Below, in pieces: positions 54,618 through 62,927 of a stretch of 64,000 nucleotides of DNA. Position 1 is the stretch's first letter; every line of letters starts with the position of its first letter. Location of the stretch: positions 248,001-312,000 of the forward strand of contig NZ_LOKX01000032.1 in the NCBI RefSeq assembly GCF_002211285.1, in the 5' to 3' direction. Below the pieces are notes generated by a model. It was not told where the DNA came from and did no database searches. It worked only from the letters and a program-made list of their open reading frames with translations. The translations under genes and the position numbers were made by a program. The stretch is from Rhizobium sp. R635 (lineage in GTDB: Bacteria > Pseudomonadota > Alphaproteobacteria > Rhizobiales > Rhizobiaceae).

Positions 54618-56516
54618 ATGAGTGCAACAGCCCACGAAGCCAGCAGCCACAATGGGTCGCGACAATTCGCGGGCCTGCTGATCGGTGCGATCGGGGTCGT
54701 ATACGGCGATATCGGCACCAGCCCGCTCTACGCCTTCCGCGAGGCGCTTCGGCCCTTCGCCCATGACGGCGCGGCGCCGCATGAGGTGATCGGGCTGATC
54801 TCGCTGATGATCTGGACGCTGACGATCATCGTCACGTTCAAATACGTGCTCTTCCTTCTCCGAGCCGATAATGACGGCGAGGGTGGCACGCTGTCGCTGC
54901 TGGCTCTGCTGATGAAGAAGACGAAAAGGCACGCGACGATCTTTTTCTTCGCTGGCATCATCGGCGCTGCCCTTTTCATCGGCGATGCGATGATCACGCC
55001 GGCGCTTTCGGTCCTTTCTGCGCTCGAAGGGCTGAAGCTGGTGACGCCTGTCTTTACGCCCTACGTCCTTCCGATCGCAGTGGCGATCATGCTCGTGGTA
55101 TTCCTTGTGCAATCGGTGGGGACCGCCGCGGTTTCCAAGCTGTTCGGGCCGATCACGCTCGCCTGGTTCGTCGTCATCGGCATAGCCGGCCTGCTTCACA
55201 TCGCCGACGACATGTCCATTTTCGCCGCGCTCAATCCCTACTACGCCTTCGATTTCATCACCCACGCAGGCTTCGTCGGCCTCGTCATCCTCGGCGCGGT
55301 GTTCCTGACCGTCACCGGCGCGGAGGCGCTCTATGCTGATCTCGGGCATTTCGGGCGCAAACCGATCCAGGTCGCCTGGTTTGCGGTGGTCTTCCCATCG
55401 CTTGCCCTCAACTACCTCGGGCAGGGCGCTCTCGTCCTCAGGAACCCGGCTGCCGCATCCGATCCGTTCTTCCTGCTCTTCCCCGAATGGGCGATGCTGC
55501 CCGCCGTGCTTCTGGCGACGGCCGCGACCATCATTGCGAGCCAGGCGGTGATCACGGGCGCCTTCTCGCTCGCGCGCCAAGCCATCCATCTCGGCTTCCT
55601 GCCGCGGCTGGAAATCTGCTTCACCTCCGCCTCGAACACCGGCCAGATTTATGTTCCCGCGGTCAACATGGTCCTGCTGATCGGCGTGCTCGCCCTGATC
55701 TTCTCGTTCGGCAGCTCGGAATCGCTGGCGACGGCCTACGGGATCTCGGTCACGGGCGCGATGGTGGTGACGACCATCCTGTCGTTCCAGTTCCTGCGCG
55801 CCGTCTGGGGCTGGACGGTGCTCTCGGCCCTCGCCGTGCTGCTTCCGCTCTTTCTGCTAGAGAGCATCTTCCTCAGCGCCAATCTCCTGAAGATCCATGA
55901 CGGCGGCTATGTTCCGGTGCTGATTGCCGCGGCGCTGATCGCCATGATGTGGACGTGGAAGAAGGGAACGCTTCTCGTGCGGGATAAGTCTGCACGCAAC
56001 GACATTCCGCTCACCCAGTTCATCCGCTCGATCGAGCGTAAGTCGGAACACAGCCCGGTCGATGTGCCGGGAACGGCGATCTTCCTGTCGAGCGTGCCCG
56101 ACATGGCGCCGGGCGTCCTCCTGCACAACATCAAGCACAACAGGGTTCTTCACGAACAGAACGTCATCCTGAACATCAGGACGGCCTCGCGGCCCTATGT
56201 GCCCGACACGCAGCGCGTGACGATCGAGAGGCTCTCGCCCCGCTTCAGCAAGATCCAGCTGGATTTCGGCTTCATGGAGGATCAGAACGTGTCGGCGGCG
56301 ATGCCGCTTTGCCGGCAGGCCGGGTTCCAGTTCGAGATCATGTCGACCTCGTTCTATGTCGGGCGGCGCAAGCTGGTCGGCGATCCCAATACCGGTCTTC
56401 CCCGCTGGCAGGATCGTCTGTTCATCGCCATGGCCGGCTTCGCCATCGATCCATCCGATTATTTCCAGCTGCCGAGCAATCGCGTCGTCGAGCTCGGCGA
56501 GCAGATGGTGATCTGA
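54618..56516 (+). CDS. kup: Kup-type potassium uptake transporter
   Basis: A 632-residue KUP/HAK/KT potassium-proton symporter of normal length. The family signature GVVYGDIGTSPLYAFREAL lies in the first helix, and NGTGGTFALYSL-like text appears as NDGEGGTLSLLALLMKKTKR. Later GAEALYADLGHFGRKPIQVA and ASQAVITGAFSLARQAI are typical. About 12 helices are followed by a soluble C-terminal domain (from about 455). ATG 54618 has GAAGG 7 nt upstream. No partner gene is needed. Rhizobia often carry several kup copies. Confidence 0.97.
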   Translation: MSATAHEASSHNGSRQFAGLLIGAIGVVYGDIGTSPLYAFREALRPFAHDGAAPHEVIGLISLMIWTLTIIVTFKYVLFLLRADNDGEGGTLSLLALLMKKTKRHATIFFFAGIIGAALFIGDAMITPALSVLSALEGLKLVTPVFTPYVLPIAVAIMLVVFLVQSVGTAAVSKLFGPITLAWFVVIGIAGLLHIADDMSIFAALNPYYAFDFITHAGFVGLVILGAVFLTVTGAEALYADLGHFGRKPIQVAWFAVVFPSLALNYLGQGALVLRNPAAASDPFFLLFPEWAMLPAVLLATAATIIASQAVITGAFSLARQAIHLGFLPRLEICFTSASNTGQIYVPAVNMVLLIGVLALIFSFGSSESLATAYGISVTGAMVVTTILSFQFLRAVWGWTVLSALAVLLPLFLLESIFLSANLLKIHDGGYVPVLIAAALIAMMWTWKKGTLLVRDKSARNDIPLTQFIRSIERKSEHSPVDVPGTAIFLSSVPDMAPGVLLHNIKHNRVLHEQNVILNIRTASRPYVPDTQRVTIERLSPRFSKIQLDFGFMEDQNVSAAMPLCRQAGFQFEIMSTSFYVGRRKLVGDPNTGLPRWQDRLFIAMAGFAIDPSDYFQLPSNRVVELGEQMVI

Positions 56517-56583
56517 GCGGCCGCCATCTTGTTGCCGAACTGTGCGTGAACTCTTCCTTTCCCAGAAGGAGGCAGAGGCAGGC

Positions 56584-56835
56584 ATGGCTGGATATGACGA
56601 CCGCTACGTCGAGATCACGACGCGCCTTCGCTCGGTGCAGTCGTTTTGCGATTTCCTCTCGCAGGGCGGAACCGTTCGCATCGCCCCGGCGGAGGGGGCG
56701 TCCTACAAGGACGTGACGGCTGTTCTCCTCGAGCGCAACCGCCGGGAAGCCGAAGTGCTCGCCCGCACGCGCCGGCAGCTCTATCCCGAGCTTGCGGACG
56801 AAGACGTGACGCCGCCGCTCTACAGCCGCCACTGA
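56584..56835 (+). CDS. small protein of unknown function
   Basis: An 83-residue soluble protein (VEITTRLRSVQSFCDFLSQG, then YKDVTAVLLERNRREAEVLA, ending ELADEDVTPPLYSRH). Mostly helical, one Cys. AGAAGGAGGC lies before ATG 56584. It follows kup by 67 bp on the same strand and converges on the chemoreceptor gene. I do not recognise the family. Confidence 0.65.
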   Translation: MAGYDDRYVEITTRLRSVQSFCDFLSQGGTVRIAPAEGASYKDVTAVLLERNRREAEVLARTRRQLYPELADEDVTPPLYSRH

Positions 56836-56860
56836 CGCCGCCACGAGCGCGGGCGGCCGT

Positions 56861-59368
56861 TTATGCCGCGCTGGCGCGCCGAGAGGCGCCCGTTTCACCC
56901 AGCTGGAACTGGTCGATCAATTGCAGGAGCGTCCTCGTCTCGTCTGCGAGTTCCTTCGTCGCCGCGCTCGTTTCCTCGACCATGGCCGCGTTCTGCTGCG
57001 TCATCTGGTCCATCCGGTTGACGGAGGAGTTCACTTCATGCAGCGCGTTGTACTGTTCCCGGCTCGAGCGGGCGATGACGTCCATCTGTTCGGATGCGCT
57101 GACCACCTTTGAGGAGATGCTCTCGAGGACATCGCTCGTTTCGCGCACGACGCGCGCGCCGTTGGTGATCTCCGCCCGCGAGCGGCCGATGAGCTGCTTG
57201 ATCCGCTGGCCGGCGTCTGCCGAGCGCTGGGCGAGATCGCGGACTTCCTGAGCCACGACCGCAAAGCCTTTGCCGGCCTCGCCGGCGCGGGCGGCCTCGA
57301 TGCCGGCATTGAGCGCGAGCAGGTTCGTCTGGAATGCGATATCGTCGATGACGTCGATGATCTGCACGATCTCGTTGGAAGCCGCCTCGATCTTGCTCAT
57401 TGCATCGATGGCGCTGGCGACCACCTCCGATGACGAATCCGCCGTCTGCTTCGTGTCCGTGATGATCTGGCGGGCATCGTCGGCGCAGGCCGCCGACGAA
57501 CGGACCGTCGTGGTGATCTCCTCGATGGCTGCGGCGATCTCTTCGAGCGCGACGGCCTGTTGTTCGGTGCGCTTCGCAAGGTTGCCGGCGGAAATGTCCA
57601 TCTGCCCGGCATTTCCTTCGATCATCCGCGTATTGGTGCGGATCTGGTCGATCGTTTCCTGGAGGCGCAGCAGGGACGAGTTGAAGTCGTTGCGAAGCTG
57701 CTCCAGACGGCCGAAGAAGGGCGTTGCGATCGTCTGCGAAATATCGCCATGCGCCAGGCGTCCGAGCCCCTCGGCCAGCGCCGTCACCGCAAAATCGATC
57801 TGCTGTTCGACTGAGCGTTTCTCCTCGTCGTTGCGATGCCTTTCCTCCTCGGCCCTCGTCCGTTCGATCTCGCTGCGCTCCTCGATCTCGACCTTGGCAA
57901 TGGCATTGTTCTTGAAGACGCCGAGCGCACGGGCCATGTCGCCGATTTCATCGGCGCGGCTCTCGCCGACGATCGCCGTTTCGAGCTTGCCGTCGGCGAG
58001 CCGCCGCATGGCCGAGGTGATCTGGTTGATCGGCCCCTTGAGCGTGACGGTCAGCCCGATCCCGGCGAGAATTGCGATCACGACGCCGAGGATCGTCGTT
58101 CCCATGGACATGGAATTGGCATCGGCCCGTTCCTCGGCCGCGTTCTGCCGCTGCATTTCGGCGAAAGCCGTCAATTGAGCCCACATGCGGTCCACATCGG
58201 CGGCGGCGGCGCGGAATTCGTCCTGGCGCTGTGCACTGATGCGGACGAGATCGGCGGCCGATGTTTGCATCTTGTCCAGCGCCGGCAGAAGTTTCTTCTT
58301 GAGGTTGTCGAACTGCGCAACGCCCCCCGCATTCGAAACCAGCATGTCCAGGCCCTTCCTGACGGCGGTGATTTCCTGCGAGAGCCTCTGGAGATTGGCG
58401 TCGGTGGGCGCGAGCGTCAGCTTCGCCATGACGATCTGGATCACGTAAGCCGAGGTCGTGAGCTTCTGGCCGTCCCTCTGGCCGGTCTTGGCGCGATCGA
58501 CCGTCTTGGCGGTCTCGGCCGCCTTGTCCGTCACCGCCTTCACCCGCCGCGTCGCCACCGCCTGCAATTCCGGCAATGTGCCGACCATCTGGCCCGTCGC
58601 GTTTTTGAGGCCGGCTGCGCGCTCTTCGGTCTCATCGGTGGCTTCGGCAAGCGGCCTCAAGGCGGCAATGGCATCGTCGATCGTCTTCTTGGCTTCCGGC
58701 ACCTCGCCGGCAAGCGCCATGGCCAGGATGCGTTGCTGCCGGGCGAGCTCCTCCATATCGGTGCCTGTGATCGCGCCGGCGGCTTGCGCCTTGTCGTTCA
58801 ACGATTGGGCGAGGGAGGCGAACTCGGAAATGCGCTGTGCATCGCCGAGTGTATTGCGAGCTTCGTCTTCCTGACTGTCGGCGGCGCGCTGGAGAACCTT
58901 GGTGCCCTCGACGATATCCGTCTGGGCCGACACGACGACGCTTTGCGCCTTTTGGAGATCGGCGAACAGCGCTGCCCGGCTCTGCTGAAGCTGCCACAGC
59001 GTATCCATGCGGGCCGAAATTCCGTCGATGGAGGACAGCGCCTGTTCCAGCTCCTGCTGGCCGCTGCGGTCGGAAGCAAGCCTGTCGAGGCCGGATTTCA
59101 GAAGGGTCCGTTGATCGGCAAGCTTTTGGGCGACGCCATCCCGGTTTTCCTGGGTGGCATTGGCTAGAAATTCGGCCATTGCGGCCGACAGGTTGCGGAA
59201 GCCGCTGAGCGATTGCAGGACGGAATTGGAAATATCCATCCGCCCCTGAAGCAGGCTCGATGCATAAAAACCCGTCGCGCCCACGGCGATGATGCTCAAG
59301 ACGAACGGGGTAATGAACACCATCACCTGCGTCTGGATACGAACCCGCGATAACAGCCTTCCGAACAT
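56861..59368 (-). CDS. large methyl-accepting chemotaxis protein
   Basis: An 835-residue chemoreceptor. TM1 is about residues 15-35, a very large, mainly helical periplasmic domain spans about 36-420, TM2 about 422-442, and a HAMP linker follows (NQITSAMRRLADGKLETAIV). The signalling domain has the tip AFQTNLLALNAGIEAARAGE around 675-695. The start is ATG 59368 because GGGGAGGGG lies just upstream. The periplasmic part is about twice the usual size and its Ala/Gln-rich helices suggest a helical bimodular sensor. It is unlike the chemoreceptor at 9045-10928 outside the signalling domain. Confidence 0.94.
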   Translation of the reverse strand: MFGRLLSRVRIQTQVMVFITPFVLSIIAVGATGFYASSLLQGRMDISNSVLQSLSGFRNLSAAMAEFLANATQENRDGVAQKLADQRTLLKSGLDRLASDRSGQQELEQALSSIDGISARMDTLWQLQQSRAALFADLQKAQSVVVSAQTDIVEGTKVLQRAADSQEDEARNTLGDAQRISEFASLAQSLNDKAQAAGAITGTDMEELARQQRILAMALAGEVPEAKKTIDDAIAALRPLAEATDETEERAAGLKNATGQMVGTLPELQAVATRRVKAVTDKAAETAKTVDRAKTGQRDGQKLTTSAYVIQIVMAKLTLAPTDANLQRLSQEITAVRKGLDMLVSNAGGVAQFDNLKKKLLPALDKMQTSAADLVRISAQRQDEFRAAAADVDRMWAQLTAFAEMQRQNAAEERADANSMSMGTTILGVVIAILAGIGLTVTLKGPINQITSAMRRLADGKLETAIVGESRADEIGDMARALGVFKNNAIAKVEIEERSEIERTRAEEERHRNDEEKRSVEQQIDFAVTALAEGLGRLAHGDISQTIATPFFGRLEQLRNDFNSSLLRLQETIDQIRTNTRMIEGNAGQMDISAGNLAKRTEQQAVALEEIAAAIEEITTTVRSSAACADDARQIITDTKQTADSSSEVVASAIDAMSKIEAASNEIVQIIDVIDDIAFQTNLLALNAGIEAARAGEAGKGFAVVAQEVRDLAQRSADAGQRIKQLIGRSRAEITNGARVVRETSDVLESISSKVVSASEQMDVIARSSREQYNALHEVNSSVNRMDQMTQQNAAMVEETSAATKELADETRTLLQLIDQFQLGETGASRRASAA

Positions 59369-59537
59369 GAGCCCCTCCCCTTCTGTATTCCGCAAACACT
59401 CGAGCATCAATGGAATGAATATTTCGTAGCATGAAATTCGTGAAATATCCGTTTCAAATGTCGCTCTGATGGGGACTCAACGTCGTTTTTCCACCGGGTA
59501 CTGAGAGGCGAACTGTCCAGACGCGACGACGGAGCGA

Positions 59538-60266
59538 TCAGGCGAAGCCGATTTCCGCAAGCAGCGGAAGATGGTCCGAGGCGACGCGTGTCAGCCGGTT
59601 TTGGAGCACGGCTGCCCTGCCGACGACGAGATCGTCGGTGACGAAGATGTGGTCGAGGCGCATCAGTGGATAGCGGGAGGGAAAGGTCGCTCTCGGCGCG
59701 CCCGGCCCGGCGAGCTGCGCATCTTTCAATGTTCGCGCGACGAGCCGGTAGGTCGCGGACGAAGGAATGGCGTTGAAATCGCCGCAGAGAACGGTCGGCA
59801 GGGGCGCTTCCGCCGTGCCGTGCAGCCAGCCGGAATTCAGCAGCGTCGTCATCTGCTTGATCCGCTCGCGCCCGCGAAGGCCGAGATGGGTGTTGACGAC
59901 GAGGAGCTTTCTGTCGCCGACCGCAATTTCGACGGAAAGCGCGCCCCGGGTCTCGCCGATCGAGGGCAGGGGGCCTGATTTGACCGCGCCGGTCGGCAGG
60001 GCGGTGATGATCGCATCGCCGTACTGCTCCTCGGCCACCGACAGCGCCGGATGGAAATGCGCCTGCATCTTCAGAAGCGAGGCGATCAGATGCGCCTGGT
60101 CGATGCCGCCGGTCCTGCGCCTGCCGACATCGACTTCCTGAAGCGCGATGATATCGGCCTCCGTTTCGGCGATGACGGAAGCGATGCGGCCGGGATCGAG
60201 CTTCCGGTCGCTGCCGATGCAGCTGTGCACGTTATAGGTCAGGAGTTTGATCGGTTTATTGCGCAT
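59538..60266 (-). CDS. endonuclease/exonuclease/phosphatase family protein (YbhP-like)
   Basis: A 242-residue EEP-fold hydrolase. Motifs in order: LLTYNVHSCIGSD, IALQEVDVGRRRTGG (metal-binding Glu), VVNTHLGLRGRERIKQ (catalytic His), CGDFNAIPSSATY, RLDHIFV and SDHLPLLAEI. No signal peptide is seen. ATG 60266 is used; a longer frame to 60383 would run through the promoter region. Together with the divergent YbhN-like gene and the PLD gene it forms the same gene set as E. coli ybhP-ybhO(clsB)-ybhN. The target could be DNA, or a lipid head group; unknown. Confidence 0.88.
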   Translation of the reverse strand: MRNKPIKLLTYNVHSCIGSDRKLDPGRIASVIAETEADIIALQEVDVGRRRTGGIDQAHLIASLLKMQAHFHPALSVAEEQYGDAIITALPTGAVKSGPLPSIGETRGALSVEIAVGDRKLLVVNTHLGLRGRERIKQMTTLLNSGWLHGTAEAPLPTVLCGDFNAIPSSATYRLVARTLKDAQLAGPGAPRATFPSRYPLMRLDHIFVTDDLVVGRAAVLQNRLTRVASDHLPLLAEIGFA

Positions 60267-60331
60267 AGGTCTGCTGAAAACTTGTTTCCCCCGGGAATGA
60301 AACGGAGAACCGCGAAGGTGCGGCTCTCCTG

Positions 60332-60358
60332 GGAACACAGAACTCGTTTGATCGTTCC
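60332..60358. promoter_or_regulatory. EcfG-type promoter readable on both strands
   Basis: Plus strand: GGAAC (60332-60336), 16 bp, CGTT (60353-60356), 45 bp before the YbhN-like start. Minus strand: GGAAC (60358-60354), 16 bp, TGTT (60337-60334), 67 bp before the YbhP-like start. The two promoters use the same 27 bp in opposite directions. Confidence 0.7.
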
Positions 60359-60401
60359 AGAAGACGAGCCCTGCCGCCCGCACTTCGGAAATGGATCATC
60401 G

Positions 60402-61361
60402 ATGAGCCTGAAAAAGCTAATCTTGAATGGACTGCTCGTTGCCGCCCTTTGTCTCGCGGTCTTTCTTCTTTACCGGATATTCCAGCAATATAGCCTGGAT
60501 GAGATCGTCCAATCGGTTCGAAGCATCCCGCTTTCGACCTTCTTCACAGCACTTGCCTTCGCAGCCGCATCCTATCTCTGTCTCAGCTGTTTCGATCTGC
60601 TCGCGATCCGGTCGCTCGGCAAATCCTTGCCCTATCGCAAGATCGTGCTCGCCTCGTTCATCAGCCTTTCGCTCGGCCACAATATCGGCTTTGCGGGCCT
60701 GAGCAGCGGCGCCTTCCGCTATCGATACTATTCACGCTGGGGGCTGACGACGGAGGATGTGGCGAAGATCATCCTGTTTTGCGGCGTCACCGTGGGGCTT
60801 GGGCTCGTCACGCTCGGCGGCCTTGCCCTGATCGTCAATCCTGGCGATGCAGCGCGCTTGCTGCGCGTCGATGCGGCAAGCGCCCGCATCTTCGGCCTGC
60901 TGGCGCTGATCGTGCCGGTCGTCTATGCGGGTTTGGCGTTCTTCGTCCGCGGCAAGCTGCGGCTGTGGCGCTGGTCGTTTCAGCTGCCGCGCTTTCCGAT
61001 CGCGGTCGCGCAGGTCTGCGTCGGGACGATCAATTTCTTGCTGGTGTCGGCCTGCCTGCACCAGATGCTCTCGACCTTCGGCGACGTTGCCTTCTTCCGC
61101 TCGGTCACGGCTTACGTGCTGGCCAATTCGGCGATCCTCGCAACCCATATTCCCGGTGGTCTCGGCGTGCTGGAAGCGACCGTCTCCTATGCCGTGCCGC
61201 AGCAGGCGTCGATCGGCGCGCTGATCGCCTTCCGCTGCGCCTATTTCTTCATCCCGCTGGCGCTCGGCGTAACACTTCTCCTCATTAGCGAGCTCATCTT
61301 CCGATGGTCACGCGGCGCGGGCGAAGAGGCGGACGAGTGCGCCGAGGCCCAATCGGTGTAG
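60402..61361 (+). CDS. YbhN/LPG-synthase TM family membrane protein
   Basis: A 319-residue integral membrane protein with about eight helices, similar to the flippase-like membrane part of lysylphosphatidylglycerol synthases (UPF0104/YbhN). Typical stretches are SLGHNIGFAGLSSGAFRYRY and ANSAILATHIPGGLGVLEAT near the C-terminus. The start at 60402 follows the EcfG-type promoter by 45 bp. Its last 54 bp overlap the end of the convergent PLD gene. No aminoacyl transferase domain is fused, so lipid flipping or transport is the likeliest role. Confidence 0.88.
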   Translation: MSLKKLILNGLLVAALCLAVFLLYRIFQQYSLDEIVQSVRSIPLSTFFTALAFAAASYLCLSCFDLLAIRSLGKSLPYRKIVLASFISLSLGHNIGFAGLSSGAFRYRYYSRWGLTTEDVAKIILFCGVTVGLGLVTLGGLALIVNPGDAARLLRVDAASARIFGLLALIVPVVYAGLAFFVRGKLRLWRWSFQLPRFPIAVAQVCVGTINFLLVSACLHQMLSTFGDVAFFRSVTAYVLANSAILATHIPGGLGVLEATVSYAVPQQASIGALIAFRCAYFFIPLALGVTLLLISELIFRWSRGAGEEADECAEAQSV

Positions 61362-62828
61362 GAGCAGGAAGGGCCGGCTCGGATCGAAGATCGCGGTGCC
61401 CGTGATCGGCGAGATTTTACCCGACAGTTCGACGGTAAATTCCCTGAGGCCGCGAGCGCCCTCGTTCAGCGCGTCGATCGCCCCGATCATCGAGCCGCTT
61501 TGCGCACAGGCGGCGGCAAAAGTCTCGGGAGCCGTTCCGAGATATTCGGCCAGCAGGCGATTGCGCAGTTCCGCGATCGCGCGGCGATGCTCGCCGTTTT
61601 CAGCCTCGAACAGCAGATCGCATTCGGAATCAAGCCCTTCCGAGCGATTGTTGAGATTGGAAGAACCGATCCGCGCCAGCTCGTCATCGGCGATCATCAA
61701 TTTGGAATGGATGAGCACCTCGACCTCGCTGTCCGTCTGTACTGACAGCTCGGCCTTTTTGGGCCCGGGCACGACGGGATAGTAGACCCGCAGGCGGTTG
61801 GCGCGATCGGCGCGCTTGAGGCGGCGGATGACTCGGTCGCGGTTGCTGCCCATGACGAGCTTTTCGATCAGCCCGTGAGAGCGGCGCGTGCAGATGACGA
61901 TGATCTCAGGCCCATCCTTCTCCTGCAATCGTGCGGCAATGGCGTCCGCGACGCGAAAGGAGGCGAGATATTGCGCCTCGATATAGAGATGGCGCCGGGC
62001 GCGGGAAATGATCTCCAGGGTCGAGGCGATGCCGTCGCTGATGCCGCTGCGCCAGGTGGTCGCCGGCTCGGTCAGGGCGAAACCGACTGGGATGTCGTGC
62101 AGCGAAACCGAAAGGTCGTCTGGCCAGGCGAAGGGCATGCTCCCGGCAAGCGGCAGATGCTTTTCGCCGGTGGCGGCTTCCCAGCGCCGTCTGGCGATAT
62201 CGCCGATCAGCCGGGCGGCGTCGCCTGTCACCATCGCCTGCACGTCATGCAGCGGATCATAGGAAACGCCCTCGGGATCGCGCCGCAGCCTGTCCCTGGC
62301 GCGGTGGCGCCGCGTATCCCATCGCCGCGACGTCAGGTCTATGCCGCCGATGAAGGAGACCGCGTCGTCGATGCAGACGAGTTTCTGGTGGTGGCAGCCA
62401 CGAAGGGCGACCTGGAGATCGAAGCGCAGATCGATCCTGGTGTTCTTGGGGAAGTTCTTCTTGCGAAGCACCTGCAGGGATTTTTCCGAATAGATCGGCC
62501 CGAGCGTCCAGATGAGGATGCGAATTTCGAGCTGAGGATTTGCCGCTGCCAGGTCGTGTAGCAGGTCGGCCAATGTTTCTTCGGATTTTTCCGGTTCCAT
62601 CAGGATGTCGGGATTGAAATCCCACCCGACGATCCAGATGGTATGTTGCGCCTGCCGCAGCGCCCGCGAGACCTCGGCGAAATATGTATTGCCGTTGATC
62701 AGAAAGGCGGCTTTGTCAGCGCGTCCCTGGAGCCGCAATGCCGTGCCTCCTTCTTTTTCGCCACCCGGATGTTGCGCTTTTGTTCGGGTCAGGTACGGTT
62801 GACTGGATATGGCTTCGAATGCGGTCAT
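61308..62828 (-). CDS. phospholipase D family, cardiolipin synthase-like (ClsB-like)
   Basis: A 506-residue PLD superfamily enzyme with two HKD motifs: HHQKLVCIDD around residue 146 and HSKLMIADDELARIGSSN around 372. Also seen are VGWDFNPDI near the N-terminus and NNRSEGLDSECDLL after motif 2. No transmembrane helix is clear. Enzymes of this type join phospholipids to make cardiolipin or act as transphosphatidylases. ATG 62828 has GAGG upstream and lies 29 bp after a perfect EcfG-type promoter; the longer frame to 62873 starts inside that promoter and is rejected. Confidence 0.9.
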   Translation of the reverse strand: MTAFEAISSQPYLTRTKAQHPGGEKEGGTALRLQGRADKAAFLINGNTYFAEVSRALRQAQHTIWIVGWDFNPDILMEPEKSEETLADLLHDLAAANPQLEIRILIWTLGPIYSEKSLQVLRKKNFPKNTRIDLRFDLQVALRGCHHQKLVCIDDAVSFIGGIDLTSRRWDTRRHRARDRLRRDPEGVSYDPLHDVQAMVTGDAARLIGDIARRRWEAATGEKHLPLAGSMPFAWPDDLSVSLHDIPVGFALTEPATTWRSGISDGIASTLEIISRARRHLYIEAQYLASFRVADAIAARLQEKDGPEIIVICTRRSHGLIEKLVMGSNRDRVIRRLKRADRANRLRVYYPVVPGPKKAELSVQTDSEVEVLIHSKLMIADDELARIGSSNLNNRSEGLDSECDLLFEAENGEHRRAIAELRNRLLAEYLGTAPETFAAACAQSGSMIGAIDALNEGARGLREFTVELSGKISPITGTAIFDPSRPFLLLHRLGLGALVRLFARAA

Positions 62829-62856
62829 GTTTGCCTCGGCCGTTTGACTGAAAGCA

Positions 62857-62881
62857 AACGCCTGGAATTTCACAGGGTTCC
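62857..62881 (-). promoter_or_regulatory. EcfG-type promoter of the PLD gene
   Basis: On the minus strand GGAAC (62881-62877), 16 bp, CGTT (62860-62857), a full consensus match. The transcript would begin about 20 nt before ATG 62828. It decides the start codon of the PLD gene. Confidence 0.8.
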
Positions 62882-62927
62882 CGATGGCATGACGGGCGGC
62901 CCCGTGGTGCAGGATAAAGGAAACGAG

